A program made the translations under genes and the position numbers. Under the pieces are notes generated by a model. That model made no database searches. It was given only the letters and a program-made list of their open reading frames with translations, and was not told the origin of the DNA. Below, piece by piece: positions 1-6,486 of a stretch of 46,567 bases of DNA (its first letter is position 1; each line of letters starts with the position of its first letter). The DNA is from an uncultured Bacilli bacterium (lineage in GTDB: Bacteria; Bacillota_I; Bacilli_A; RF39; UBA660). The stretch is taken from NCBI GenBank assembly GCA_947623825.1, contig CANQHQ010000007.1, positions 1 to 46,567 of the forward strand. The letters are read 5' to 3'.

Positions 1-80
1 GCCTTACATTTTTATTATAATATATTTTTTTCAAAATAAAAAGACCATTGTCAAAATTTCTTTTGTCAACAGTCTGAGAA

Positions 81-164
81 AGGGAAATCCTTTCTTTTTT
101 TTGTCAAAAAATGAGTTTGTTCACTAGGCAGTCTATAGAAAATATGGTATAGTAAAGGCGAATT
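81..164 (+). repeat. Left copy of 84-bp promoter-bearing direct repeat
   Basis: This segment matches 6381-6465 with about six substitutions and a one-base indel, roughly 92% identity by eye. Both copies run from a T-rich stretch through a shared TTGTCAAAAAATGAG block to the promoter and just past the likely transcription start. The two copies bracket the whole cas9-to-array cassette. The identity is seen directly; that it marks the cassette's insertion boundary is inference. Confidence 0.85.
125..153 (+). promoter_or_regulatory. cas9 promoter (extended -10)
   Basis: TAGGCA at 125-130 (4 of 6 matches to the -35 consensus), a 17-nt spacer, and TATAGT at 148-153 preceded by TGG, which forms an extended -10. 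Transcription should start near 160, giving a leader of about 25 nt before the cas9 start. The same elements with the same spacing recur at 6426-6454 upstream of the TerB operon. Confidence 0.65.
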
Positions 165-185
165 TTGGAAAAATAGGTGGTTTTT

Positions 186-3100
186 ATGGCAAAAGAATAT
201 GTGATTGGTTTGGATTTAGGAATAAATAATGTTGGGTGGTCTATTATTGATTTAGAAAACAAAAAAATAGAGGATTATGGAGTAAAGATTTTTTCTATTA
301 GTGGTGACGCTCAAATTAGACGTTCTGCTCGAAATAATCGTCGTAGATTAAAAAGGAAAGATACGAGGATTTCAGATTTATTATCTTTGTTTCATTCTAT
401 TGGATTTCCTTCTACAAAGACAACGGATTCTAAGTTAATTGAAAAAAGAGTTCAAGGTATTGTAACTAGGATTGAGAAACAGGATATTGTCAATATTCTA
501 TGCTTTTTAACTAGTCATCGCGGATATATTCCTTTTGGGGACGAAGAAGTTAATTTTGTAGATTTAGATGGAAAACTTCCTTGTGAATATTATTATCAAT
601 TGTACTTAAAAGTTGGTAAATATCGTGCTATGGATTGTACTGTAAAAAATAGTGATCTTGAAAAAGAGATTCTAAAACTTTTTTCTGTTCAAGAAACATA
701 TTATCCGGAATTAAAAACAATAGAGGATAAGGTAAGGGAAATTTTTAAACGGAAAAGAAAATTCTGGGAGGGACCTGGTTCTGTTCATTCTCTAACTCCT
801 TATGGAAGATTTCAAACTCCGGAACAGGTTAGTGAATACTTAAAAAATAAAGAAAAAAATTCAAACTATGAAAAATATTTGTTTGAAGATTTAATTGGAA
901 AATGTGAAATTTCTATTCATGAGAAATGTGCGCCTAAGGTTAATTTTTACGCAGAAAAATTTAATTTAATTAATGATTTTGTCAATCTTTCTGTTCAGAA
1001 TGTTGAAAAATTGAAAAATCAAAATGCTGTCTATTTAGATGTTTCGAAGCGTTATAAATTTACAAGAGAAAGTATCGATTGTATTTTTCAATATTGTATT
1101 ACTAATGAAAAAGTGAATGTCAAAAATATGTTGAAACAACTTTTTGGATTAGGTTTGGAAGATATTTTTGGATATCGTGTTGATCGGCAACAACGACCTG
1201 AATTTTCAACTATGAATTATTATCGTTATATTTCTAAAACATGGAAAGATCAGGGATTGGATGTTTCTTGGTTGTGCAATGAAAACGTTTATAATCGAAT
1301 TATTTACTATTTGACGGTTGCACCAGGAATGACCGAAGTCCTAAAAATGATTGAATTCGATGATGAAATCGATTATGAATTTCATGAGAAAGAAGCGAAT
1401 ACTTTGAAAGAAATTCAGGGAAAATTGAAAAAAGAAGGTGCCTTATCTTATCATTCTTTGTCTGAAAGTGTTTTGCGAAGAGCAATCAATGATATGCTTG
1501 CTTATCAAATGAATTTTATGCAGGTAAGAAAAAAATTTGATTATGATAAAGAGGCACGAGAGTATTTTTCTTCGCATTATTGTGCGAAAAAAGAAAAACT
1601 TCCTCATATTAATGCAAAATTTGTTGATGATATTATTGCATCTCCTCAAGTGAAAAAAACGTTGCGGCAGTCGATTCATCTTATTAATTCTATTATTGAT
1701 CAAAAAAAACAATTACCTAAGGTGATTTCCATTGAATCTACTAAGGAAATGAATGGACAAGAACGGAAATCAGAATTGATGAGAGATCAAGCTAAGAATG
1801 AAAAAATGAGAAAAAATGCCAAGGAAGATATTTCCACTATTTATGGGGATGAATTTGTTAATGAAACGAATATTGAGAAAGTAATGCTTTATAAGGAAAT
1901 TAATGGTCAATGTCCTTATTGTAATCGTCCTATTCGCTTAGATGATGTTATGCATGGAAGACTTCAAGTTGAACATATTTTGCCTATCAGTGAAAGTGGA
2001 AATGATTCTTATGAAAATAAAACTCTTTCGTGTCCAGAATGTAATCATCAAAAATCAAATCGAACTCCTTATCAGTATTTAAATTCTTTAGGCACTTATG
2101 AATTATATAAAAAACGAATTCAAATGTTAAAAAATATTTCTGAAGAAAAGTTAAAAAATTTTTTATATGAAGAAGATATTAGTAAATATAGTACAAGATT
2201 TTTTCATCGTAATTTAAGAGATACTGCCTATGCAACGAAAGAATTGATTCATCAAATTCATATTTTTAATGATTATTTAAAATGGAATTATGAACAAAAA
2301 GAAGTCCTTACTTTATCTACTCCTGGACAATTGACAGCGAAGGTTCGTAGACAACAGAATATTCAAAAGGATCGTACTATTGGAAAGTTTCATCATGCTG
2401 TTGATGCTTGTATTGTTGGTGCGATTGCGACCACTCCTTTTGGAGAAATTTTAGTGGATTCTCAGAATAATCCAAAGTTTTGGAAAGATTATGGATCAGA
2501 TGCTTTATGTTCTAAGGTAGAATATATTACTCACTTTCATTTAACAGATTATAAAGAGCAACTTAGTCAAATTGATAGTGACGAGAAAATAAAACTTTCT
2601 TATGAAATTCAAAAAAATCCACAACAAAAATTGGCAAATTCCAATATATATAAAGTGTTTGAAAGAGATGGAAAATATTATAGAATTGATCAAGTAGATA
2701 ATATCTATTTAGCTGATTTTTCTAATGCAGATGTCGTAAAACAATTTGATAAATTATTTGATGAGAATGATTCAAGTATCACTTTATTATGTCAAGACAA
2801 TGATATCAATTTATTTCAATATTTGAAGGATATTTATCATACTAGAGTAGGAAAAGAAAATCCCTTTGTTGCTTATTGTAAAGAGCGTAGTGGCTTTGAT
2901 TCCGAAAATGAAAAATTTGATTATATGCAATATGGAATTCGTGTTCCAAGTAAAAAGAAAAATAGCCCTGTAGTTGTTCGATTACGTTATTATAAAGGTA
3001 TTACAACGCCATATTTTTTACAAAAAAAATCGATTCATAAAAAAGAAAGAACATTGTTGGTTTTGGATTCTTTAGCTTTGCATTGCACAAAGATATATTT

Positions 3101-3452
3101 AGATTTGGATCGACAAAAATTTATTTTTCTTCCTATTTATTCTGTTTTTGTGGATTTAAAAACGAGAAGATTGAAACAGGATGATCCTTATTATCAAACA
3201 TTATGTAAGAAGTATATTGGTGATAAAAAAGTGAGGTTTATTACGAATTTATATAGTGGTAATTGGTTAGAAGTAACAAAAAAGAATGGAACTGTGGTAA
3301 CTGGGGAGTATCAAACTTTTCATAAGACTTTGAATAAAATAGAACTTAAGAACGGTAGAAGTTTTACTACAAATGATTTGTCTTTTTCTCTCTATGATAT
3401 TGATGTTCTTGGTAACAAGAAAAAAAGATTGACTTGTAAGATAGAAAAATGA
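186..3452 (+). CDS. cas9: CRISPR-associated endonuclease Cas9 (type II), compact
   Basis: RNA-guided double-strand DNA nuclease, the effector of the type II system encoded here. The ATG at 186 is chosen over the in-frame GTG at 177 because AGGTGG at 175-180 lies 5 nt before it and it yields the canonical RuvC-I start with Asp10. At 1088 aa it is in the compact Cas9 class. Visible parts are RuvC-I (GLDLG, Asp10), an arginine-rich bridge helix at about 44-62, RuvC-II with Glu517 (SIESTKEMN), HNH with His597 (VEHILP) and Asn620, and RuvC-III HHAVDA with His736 and Asp740. The HNH is framed by CPYC (576-579) and CPEC, a likely zinc knuckle. All catalytic residues are present, so it should be active. 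The C-terminal 250 or so residues should hold the PAM-interacting domain; the PAM cannot be read from sequence. The tracrRNA gene follows, and its promoter overlaps the last codons. Confidence 0.98.
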   Translation: MAKEYVIGLDLGINNVGWSIIDLENKKIEDYGVKIFSISGDAQIRRSARNNRRRLKRKDTRISDLLSLFHSIGFPSTKTTDSKLIEKRVQGIVTRIEKQDIVNILCFLTSHRGYIPFGDEEVNFVDLDGKLPCEYYYQLYLKVGKYRAMDCTVKNSDLEKEILKLFSVQETYYPELKTIEDKVREIFKRKRKFWEGPGSVHSLTPYGRFQTPEQVSEYLKNKEKNSNYEKYLFEDLIGKCEISIHEKCAPKVNFYAEKFNLINDFVNLSVQNVEKLKNQNAVYLDVSKRYKFTRESIDCIFQYCITNEKVNVKNMLKQLFGLGLEDIFGYRVDRQQRPEFSTMNYYRYISKTWKDQGLDVSWLCNENVYNRIIYYLTVAPGMTEVLKMIEFDDEIDYEFHEKEANTLKEIQGKLKKEGALSYHSLSESVLRRAINDMLAYQMNFMQVRKKFDYDKEAREYFSSHYCAKKEKLPHINAKFVDDIIASPQVKKTLRQSIHLINSIIDQKKQLPKVISIESTKEMNGQERKSELMRDQAKNEKMRKNAKEDISTIYGDEFVNETNIEKVMLYKEINGQCPYCNRPIRLDDVMHGRLQVEHILPISESGNDSYENKTLSCPECNHQKSNRTPYQYLNSLGTYELYKKRIQMLKNISEEKLKNFLYEEDISKYSTRFFHRNLRDTAYATKELIHQIHIFNDYLKWNYEQKEVLTLSTPGQLTAKVRRQQNIQKDRTIGKFHHAVDACIVGAIATTPFGEILVDSQNNPKFWKDYGSDALCSKVEYITHFHLTDYKEQLSQIDSDEKIKLSYEIQKNPQQKLANSNIYKVFERDGKYYRIDQVDNIYLADFSNADVVKQFDKLFDENDSSITLLCQDNDINLFQYLKDIYHTRVGKENPFVAYCKERSGFDSENEKFDYMQYGIRVPSKKKNSPVVVRLRYYKGITTPYFLQKKSIHKKERTLLVLDSLALHCTKIYLDLDRQKFIFLPIYSVFVDLKTRRLKQDDPYYQTLCKKYIGDKKVRFITNLYSGNWLEVTKKNGTVVTGEYQTFHKTLNKIELKNGRSFTTNDLSFSLYDIDVLGNKKKRLTCKIEK

Positions 3453-3458
3453 TATATT
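3429..3458 (+). promoter_or_regulatory. tracrRNA promoter inside the end of cas9
   Basis: TTGACT at 3429-3434, an 18-nt spacer, and TATATT at 3453-3458. The -35 lies in the final cas9 codons and the -10 just after the TGA stop. The predicted start is about 3464-3466, a few bases before the anti-repeat. The array promoter has the same TTGACT-18-TATAWT layout, so guide and tracrRNA may be made at matched levels (inference). Confidence 0.75.
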
Positions 3459-3464
3459 AAGGGT

Positions 3465-3560
3465 GTAGTGATGTACACTACTCAAATTATACAGGTTTTC
3501 CTATTATAACTCTATATGAGGAAACCGCGAGATGCCTAACTAGCATCTCTTTTCTTTTTT
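3465..3560 (+). ncRNA. tracrRNA
   Basis: Trans-activating CRISPR RNA that pairs with crRNA repeats for RNase III processing and Cas9 loading. The anti-repeat at 3472-3495 is an exact 24-nt reverse complement of repeat positions 11-34 in R1 and R2. After a T-rich bulge, CCTA then TATAAC can pair with the GTTTTAGG start of the repeat as a lower stem. A small nexus-like hairpin follows (CTC 3510-3512, GAG 3518-3520). The RNA ends at a Rho-independent terminator: GAGATGC 3529-3535, a 7-nt loop, GCATCTC 3543-3549, and the T-tract 3550-3560. The predicted length is about 95 nt. The 5' end is inferred from the promoter. It is transcribed in the same direction as cas9 and the array. Confidence 0.93.
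3529..3560 (+). terminator. tracrRNA terminator abutting the cas1 start codon
   Basis: A 7-bp perfect stem, GAGATGC/GCATCTC, followed by TTTTCTTTTTT. The last T at 3560 is immediately followed by the cas1 ATG at 3561, so there is no room for a ribosome binding site. cas1-cas2-csn2 transcription must either read through this terminator or start elsewhere. Confidence 0.85.
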
Positions 3561-4457
3561 ATGGCTTTTCGAAGTGTTCTTGTAGAAAAAGCAGTCAAAA
3601 TTCATTTGGATTTGAATCATATTGTTATTCGTTATGAAGAAGAAGACTTTTGGATTTCCCTTGACGAAATTAGTAATTTAATAATTGATGATCCAAGGTG
3701 TTATGTTTCATTGAAATTATTATCTACACTTTGTGAAAAGGGAATCAATGTTATTTTTACAGATGGTTCTCATATGCCTATTGGTAGTTTCGTTACTCTT
3801 TATAATCATAGTCGTGCAGTCAAAAAAATAGAATCTCAGATGGAGTGGTCCGGGGAGATGAAAGATTATTTATGGACTGAGATTGTAAGAGCGAAAATGA
3901 AGGGACAAATTCATACATTGGAATTAATTGATAAAAAAGAAAAACTTCCAATTATGCGAAAATTATTAGAAGAAGTTTCTATTGGGGATTTAAATAACCG
4001 AGAGGGAATTGCTAGTAGAATTTATTTTAAATCTTTATTTGGAAATCAGTTTAAAAGATTTAGTGAGGATATTATTAATTATTCGTTAAACTATGTTTAC
4101 CAAGTCATTCGTTCGAAAATAAGTCAAGAAATTGTCTCATGTGGTTATTTACCTTCGATGGGATTATGCCATAAGAGCGAATATAATTTTTTTAATTTAG
4201 CGGATGATTTGATTGAACCTTTCCGTCCTATTGTCGATTATTTTGTCTATTCTCTTTTAGCAATGAACTCTAACGATTATTTAACACCGGATTTAAAAAG
4301 AAGTTTTGTAAATATTTTGAATGAAAAGATACTATATCATTCTAATGAATATAAAATACATATTGTAATACAATTTTATGTTCAAAATCTTTTTTCATTT
4401 TTAGAAACGGGAGACGTAAATAAAATTCAATTTCCATCGTTATTATGGATTATATAA
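3561..4457 (+). CDS. cas1: CRISPR-associated endonuclease/integrase Cas1 (type II)
   Basis: Catalytic subunit of the Cas1-Cas2 integrase that inserts new spacers at the leader end of the array. The protein is 298 aa, normal for type II Cas1. It has the family opening (MAFRSVLVEKAVKIHLDLN) and the expected metal-binding triad at Glu148 (NREG), His204 (LCHKSEYN) and Glu219 (IEPFRPIVD). The start is fixed by that N-terminal match, yet no Shine-Dalgarno is visible because the tracrRNA T-tract ends directly before the ATG. Translation efficiency and transcription are therefore likely low or conditional (inference). It overlaps cas2 by 13 nt, consistent with translational coupling. Confidence 0.97.
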   Translation: MAFRSVLVEKAVKIHLDLNHIVIRYEEEDFWISLDEISNLIIDDPRCYVSLKLLSTLCEKGINVIFTDGSHMPIGSFVTLYNHSRAVKKIESQMEWSGEMKDYLWTEIVRAKMKGQIHTLELIDKKEKLPIMRKLLEEVSIGDLNNREGIASRIYFKSLFGNQFKRFSEDIINYSLNYVYQVIRSKISQEIVSCGYLPSMGLCHKSEYNFFNLADDLIEPFRPIVDYFVYSLLAMNSNDYLTPDLKRSFVNILNEKILYHSNEYKIHIVIQFYVQNLFSFLETGDVNKIQFPSLLWII

Positions 4458-4792
4458 ATTATTATAAACAAATGCGTGTTTTATTAATTTATGATCTTCC
4501 GATGGAAGATGAAAAAAGTAGAAAAATATATAGTAAATTTCATAAGGATATTATTTCATTGGGATTTTATATGTTACAGTTTTCCGTTTATACGAAAGTG
4601 ATTCAAAATGAAACTGTTTTTAAACAGCAATATATGAAATTGGAAAGGATAATTCCGACAAAGGGAAATATTATGATTTTAAGAGTTACAGAAAAGCAAT
4701 ATCAAGATATGATTTATTTTACTGGTGAAAAAAATAAATTTGAAATGTTGGTGGGTGGAAAAGAGTTGGTAGTATTTGGAGATAAAGAATGA
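4445..4792 (+). CDS. cas2: CRISPR-associated protein Cas2
   Basis: Structural partner of Cas1 in the adaptation complex. It has the ferredoxin-like Cas2 opening RVLLIYDLPM with the conserved Asp17, then SLGFYMLQFSVYTK and the C-terminal strand ELVVFG. It is 115 aa. The ATG at 4445 lies inside the end of cas1. Met10 (4472) is an alternative start, but a short N-terminal extension is common in type II-A Cas2. The end overlaps the next gene in an ATGA arrangement. Cas2 here is judged structural rather than nucleolytic on family grounds. Confidence 0.95.
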   Translation: MDYINYYKQMRVLLIYDLPMEDEKSRKIYSKFHKDIISLGFYMLQFSVYTKVIQNETVFKQQYMKLERIIPTKGNIMILRVTEKQYQDMIYFTGEKNKFEMLVGGKELVVFGDKE

Positions 4793-5682
4793 TTTTGTTG
4801 AAAATAAATGATGAATATCACGATTCTGTTTTTCGAATTCAGAAAGAGAATCGTGTGTTAGACACTGGAAATTATATTATGAATTTTTATTTGTTCTTTT
4901 ATAGGAAAATTGTAGAAAAAGATGATAAATTATCAATTATTATGAATGATATTTCTGTTGATTCTAAAAATTATGTTCTTGTTAATTTATTAGATTTTGA
5001 GCAAGTAATTAAAGAACTCTATTATAAAAAGGGTTCATTATTATATGAATATGTTAATGTGAAAATAATGAAATCTTATGATTGCTTTGATTTAACTTTT
5101 TTTACTGATATTTATAATGAATGTTGTAACTGTTTTCGTGATACATTTGTTGCAGTTTCTCCAGTTGTTGAGGAAAATTTGATAAAATTGATTCAAAATT
5201 TTTATCAATTTTCTGTTGATTATTCTGATTGTGAGACTATTTATCGGTTTATTTTTGAAATTTTAAAATTGGTAATGGAAGAAAATCCTTTAAAAAAATA
5301 TATTATTTTTTATAATTCCGAAATTTTACATTTTGACTTTTCTAAATTTGATAATTGTTATAGTTTTGATGTAGCAAAAAATTATGAATTTAAAAATTAT
5401 AATTTTATGATAGGTGAAACTGTTTTTAGGGAAATTCATTGGGATATTGTTTTTGCAGAAATTGAAAGACTTTGGCCAAATGCTTATCGTTTTGACAAAA
5501 TTTATTCCTACTTAGAAAAATATTTTAATTATTATTTTTTTAGGAAAAAAATAATTTTGAGTGAACAAGATGAAATTATTTTGGCAACTATTTTAAATAA
5601 AATTTTTGACCTGAAAAAAAATCTCATATTTGATTTCTCTTCTTTGGATAACAATGTTCAATCCTTTTTGACTGCTTTATAG
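4789..5682 (+). CDS. Divergent Csn2-position protein (putative long Csn2)
   Basis: A 297-aa protein occupying the csn2 position, overlapping cas2 by 4 nt. Csn2 forms a DNA-end-binding ring needed for spacer acquisition in subtype II-A. Sequence similarity to ordinary Csn2 (about 220 aa) is weak. What can be seen is an order of segments resembling Csn2: an N-terminal beta-rich part, LSIIMNDISV then NYVLVNLLDF like the Csn2 core strands, a helical middle (about 110-165), and KKYIIFYNSEIL like the later core strand. About 85 extra C-terminal residues, rich in aromatic and lysine residues, have no counterpart I recognise. No Walker A motif is present. The codons are very AT-rich. The array promoter -35 lies in its last codons. 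Position supports Csn2; identity by sequence alone is uncertain. Confidence 0.6.
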   Translation: MILLKINDEYHDSVFRIQKENRVLDTGNYIMNFYLFFYRKIVEKDDKLSIIMNDISVDSKNYVLVNLLDFEQVIKELYYKKGSLLYEYVNVKIMKSYDCFDLTFFTDIYNECCNCFRDTFVAVSPVVEENLIKLIQNFYQFSVDYSDCETIYRFIFEILKLVMEENPLKKYIIFYNSEILHFDFSKFDNCYSFDVAKNYEFKNYNFMIGETVFREIHWDIVFAEIERLWPNAYRFDKIYSYLEKYFNYYFFRKKIILSEQDEIILATILNKIFDLKKNLIFDFSSLDNNVQSFLTAL

Positions 5683-5697
5683 CCTTTGTGATATAAT
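5668..5697 (+). promoter_or_regulatory. CRISPR array promoter
   Basis: TTGACT at 5668-5673 (inside the csn2-position gene), an 18-nt spacer, and TATAAT at 5692-5697. The start is predicted near 5704, one or two bases before the first repeat at 5706. Only 23 nt separate the preceding stop codon from R1, so the leader overlaps the coding sequence. Confidence 0.75.
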
Positions 5698-5705
5698 GTC
5701 TATAG

Positions 5706-6335
5706 GTTTTAGGATCCTGTATAATTTGAGTAGTGTACAACTACGATTGATACAATATAATCGCCATATGGGTTTTAGGATCCTGTATAATTTGAGTAGT
5801 GTACAACTATTCAAATAATCATATATGAAATTTATATGTTTTAGGATCCTGTATAATTTGAGTGGTGTACAACCTTTATTGATATTGAGGAAAAATTGGC
5901 TAAGTTTTAGGATCTTGTATAATTTGAGTGATGTACAACTGTAAAATAAAAGAAATAGAAAAATCTAAAGCACCGTTTTAGGTTTCTGTATAATTTGGAT
6001 GGTGTAAAATACTTTCTGGTAATTCTCTTTTACAACTGAAGTTTTAGGATCTTGTATAATTTGAGTGGTGAACAACAAATGATTCGTTTTGGGATACTGC
6101 TGCAAGTTTTAGGATTCTGTATAATTTTGTTAGTGTATGAAATATTAAGGTAAGAACTAGATGTTTTAGAGTTTGTTTTTTGTATGTTCTGGAGAATGCG
6201 CAAGTGTATTTTGAAATTAAAGAAAGTGGCGAATTTTAGGATTTTGTATAATTTGAGTAAAATACGTAACAGATTTTTTATTTTTTCAAATCCACTTGGG
6301 TTTTAGGATTCTGTATAATTTGGTTAGTGTGCAAC
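5706..6335 (+). CRISPR. Type II CRISPR array, 10 repeats and 9 spacers, degenerate distally
   Basis: The 36-nt repeats start GTTTTAGGATCCTGTATAAT and end GTGTACAAC. By eye they lie at R1 5706-5741, R2 5772-5807, R3 5838-5873, R4 5904-5939, R5 5975-6010, R6 6041-6076, R7 6106-6141, R8 about 6163-6204, R9 about 6233-6270 and R10 6300-6335. R1 and R2 are identical and R3 differs by one base. Changes accumulate from R4, and R8 is barely recognisable. Spacers are mostly 29-30 nt (S4 is 35; S7 about 21). The orientation is fixed by the pristine end, the promoter before R1, and complementarity to the tracrRNA: transcription is on the plus strand and new spacers enter at R1. No spacer obviously matches the rest of the window by eye. 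Confidence 0.97.
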
Positions 6336-6380
6336 AATTTATTATTACTACAAAAAATCAAAATATATGAAAAATTGGAG

Positions 6381-6465
6381 AGGAAAATCCTTTCTTTTTT
6401 TTTGTCAAAAAATGAGTTTGTTCGCTAGGCAATTTATAGAAAATATGGTATAGTAAGGACGAATT
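6381..6465 (+). repeat. Right copy of 84-bp promoter-bearing direct repeat
   Basis: About 92% identical to 81-164. It lies 45 nt after the last CRISPR repeat and contains the promoter of the TerB-ATPase-helicase operon. The 6336-6380 stretch between is AT-rich with nothing recognisable. Confidence 0.85.
6426..6454 (+). promoter_or_regulatory. Promoter of the TerB/BrxD-like/helicase operon
   Basis: TAGGCA at 6426-6431, a 17-nt spacer, TATAGT at 6449-6454 with an extended -10 TGG. It is the same as the cas9 promoter in sequence and spacing. Confidence 0.65.
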
Positions 6466-6486
6466 CGAGAGAAAGGAGGGATAACT

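Noticed and set aside
48-107. Three TTGTCAA words upstream of cas9 as an operator array
   Set aside because: Uneven spacing (15 and 38 nt), and only the third copy is conserved before the TerB operon; too weak without a genome search.
177-185. GTG start for Cas9 giving three extra residues
   Set aside because: It overlaps the AGGTGG ribosome binding site; the ATG at 186 gives the canonical N-terminus with Asp10.
6163-6204. Treating the stretch around R8 as one long spacer
   Set aside because: It begins GTTTTAGAG and keeps a loosely similar end; counting it as a decayed repeat gives near-normal spacing on the distal side.
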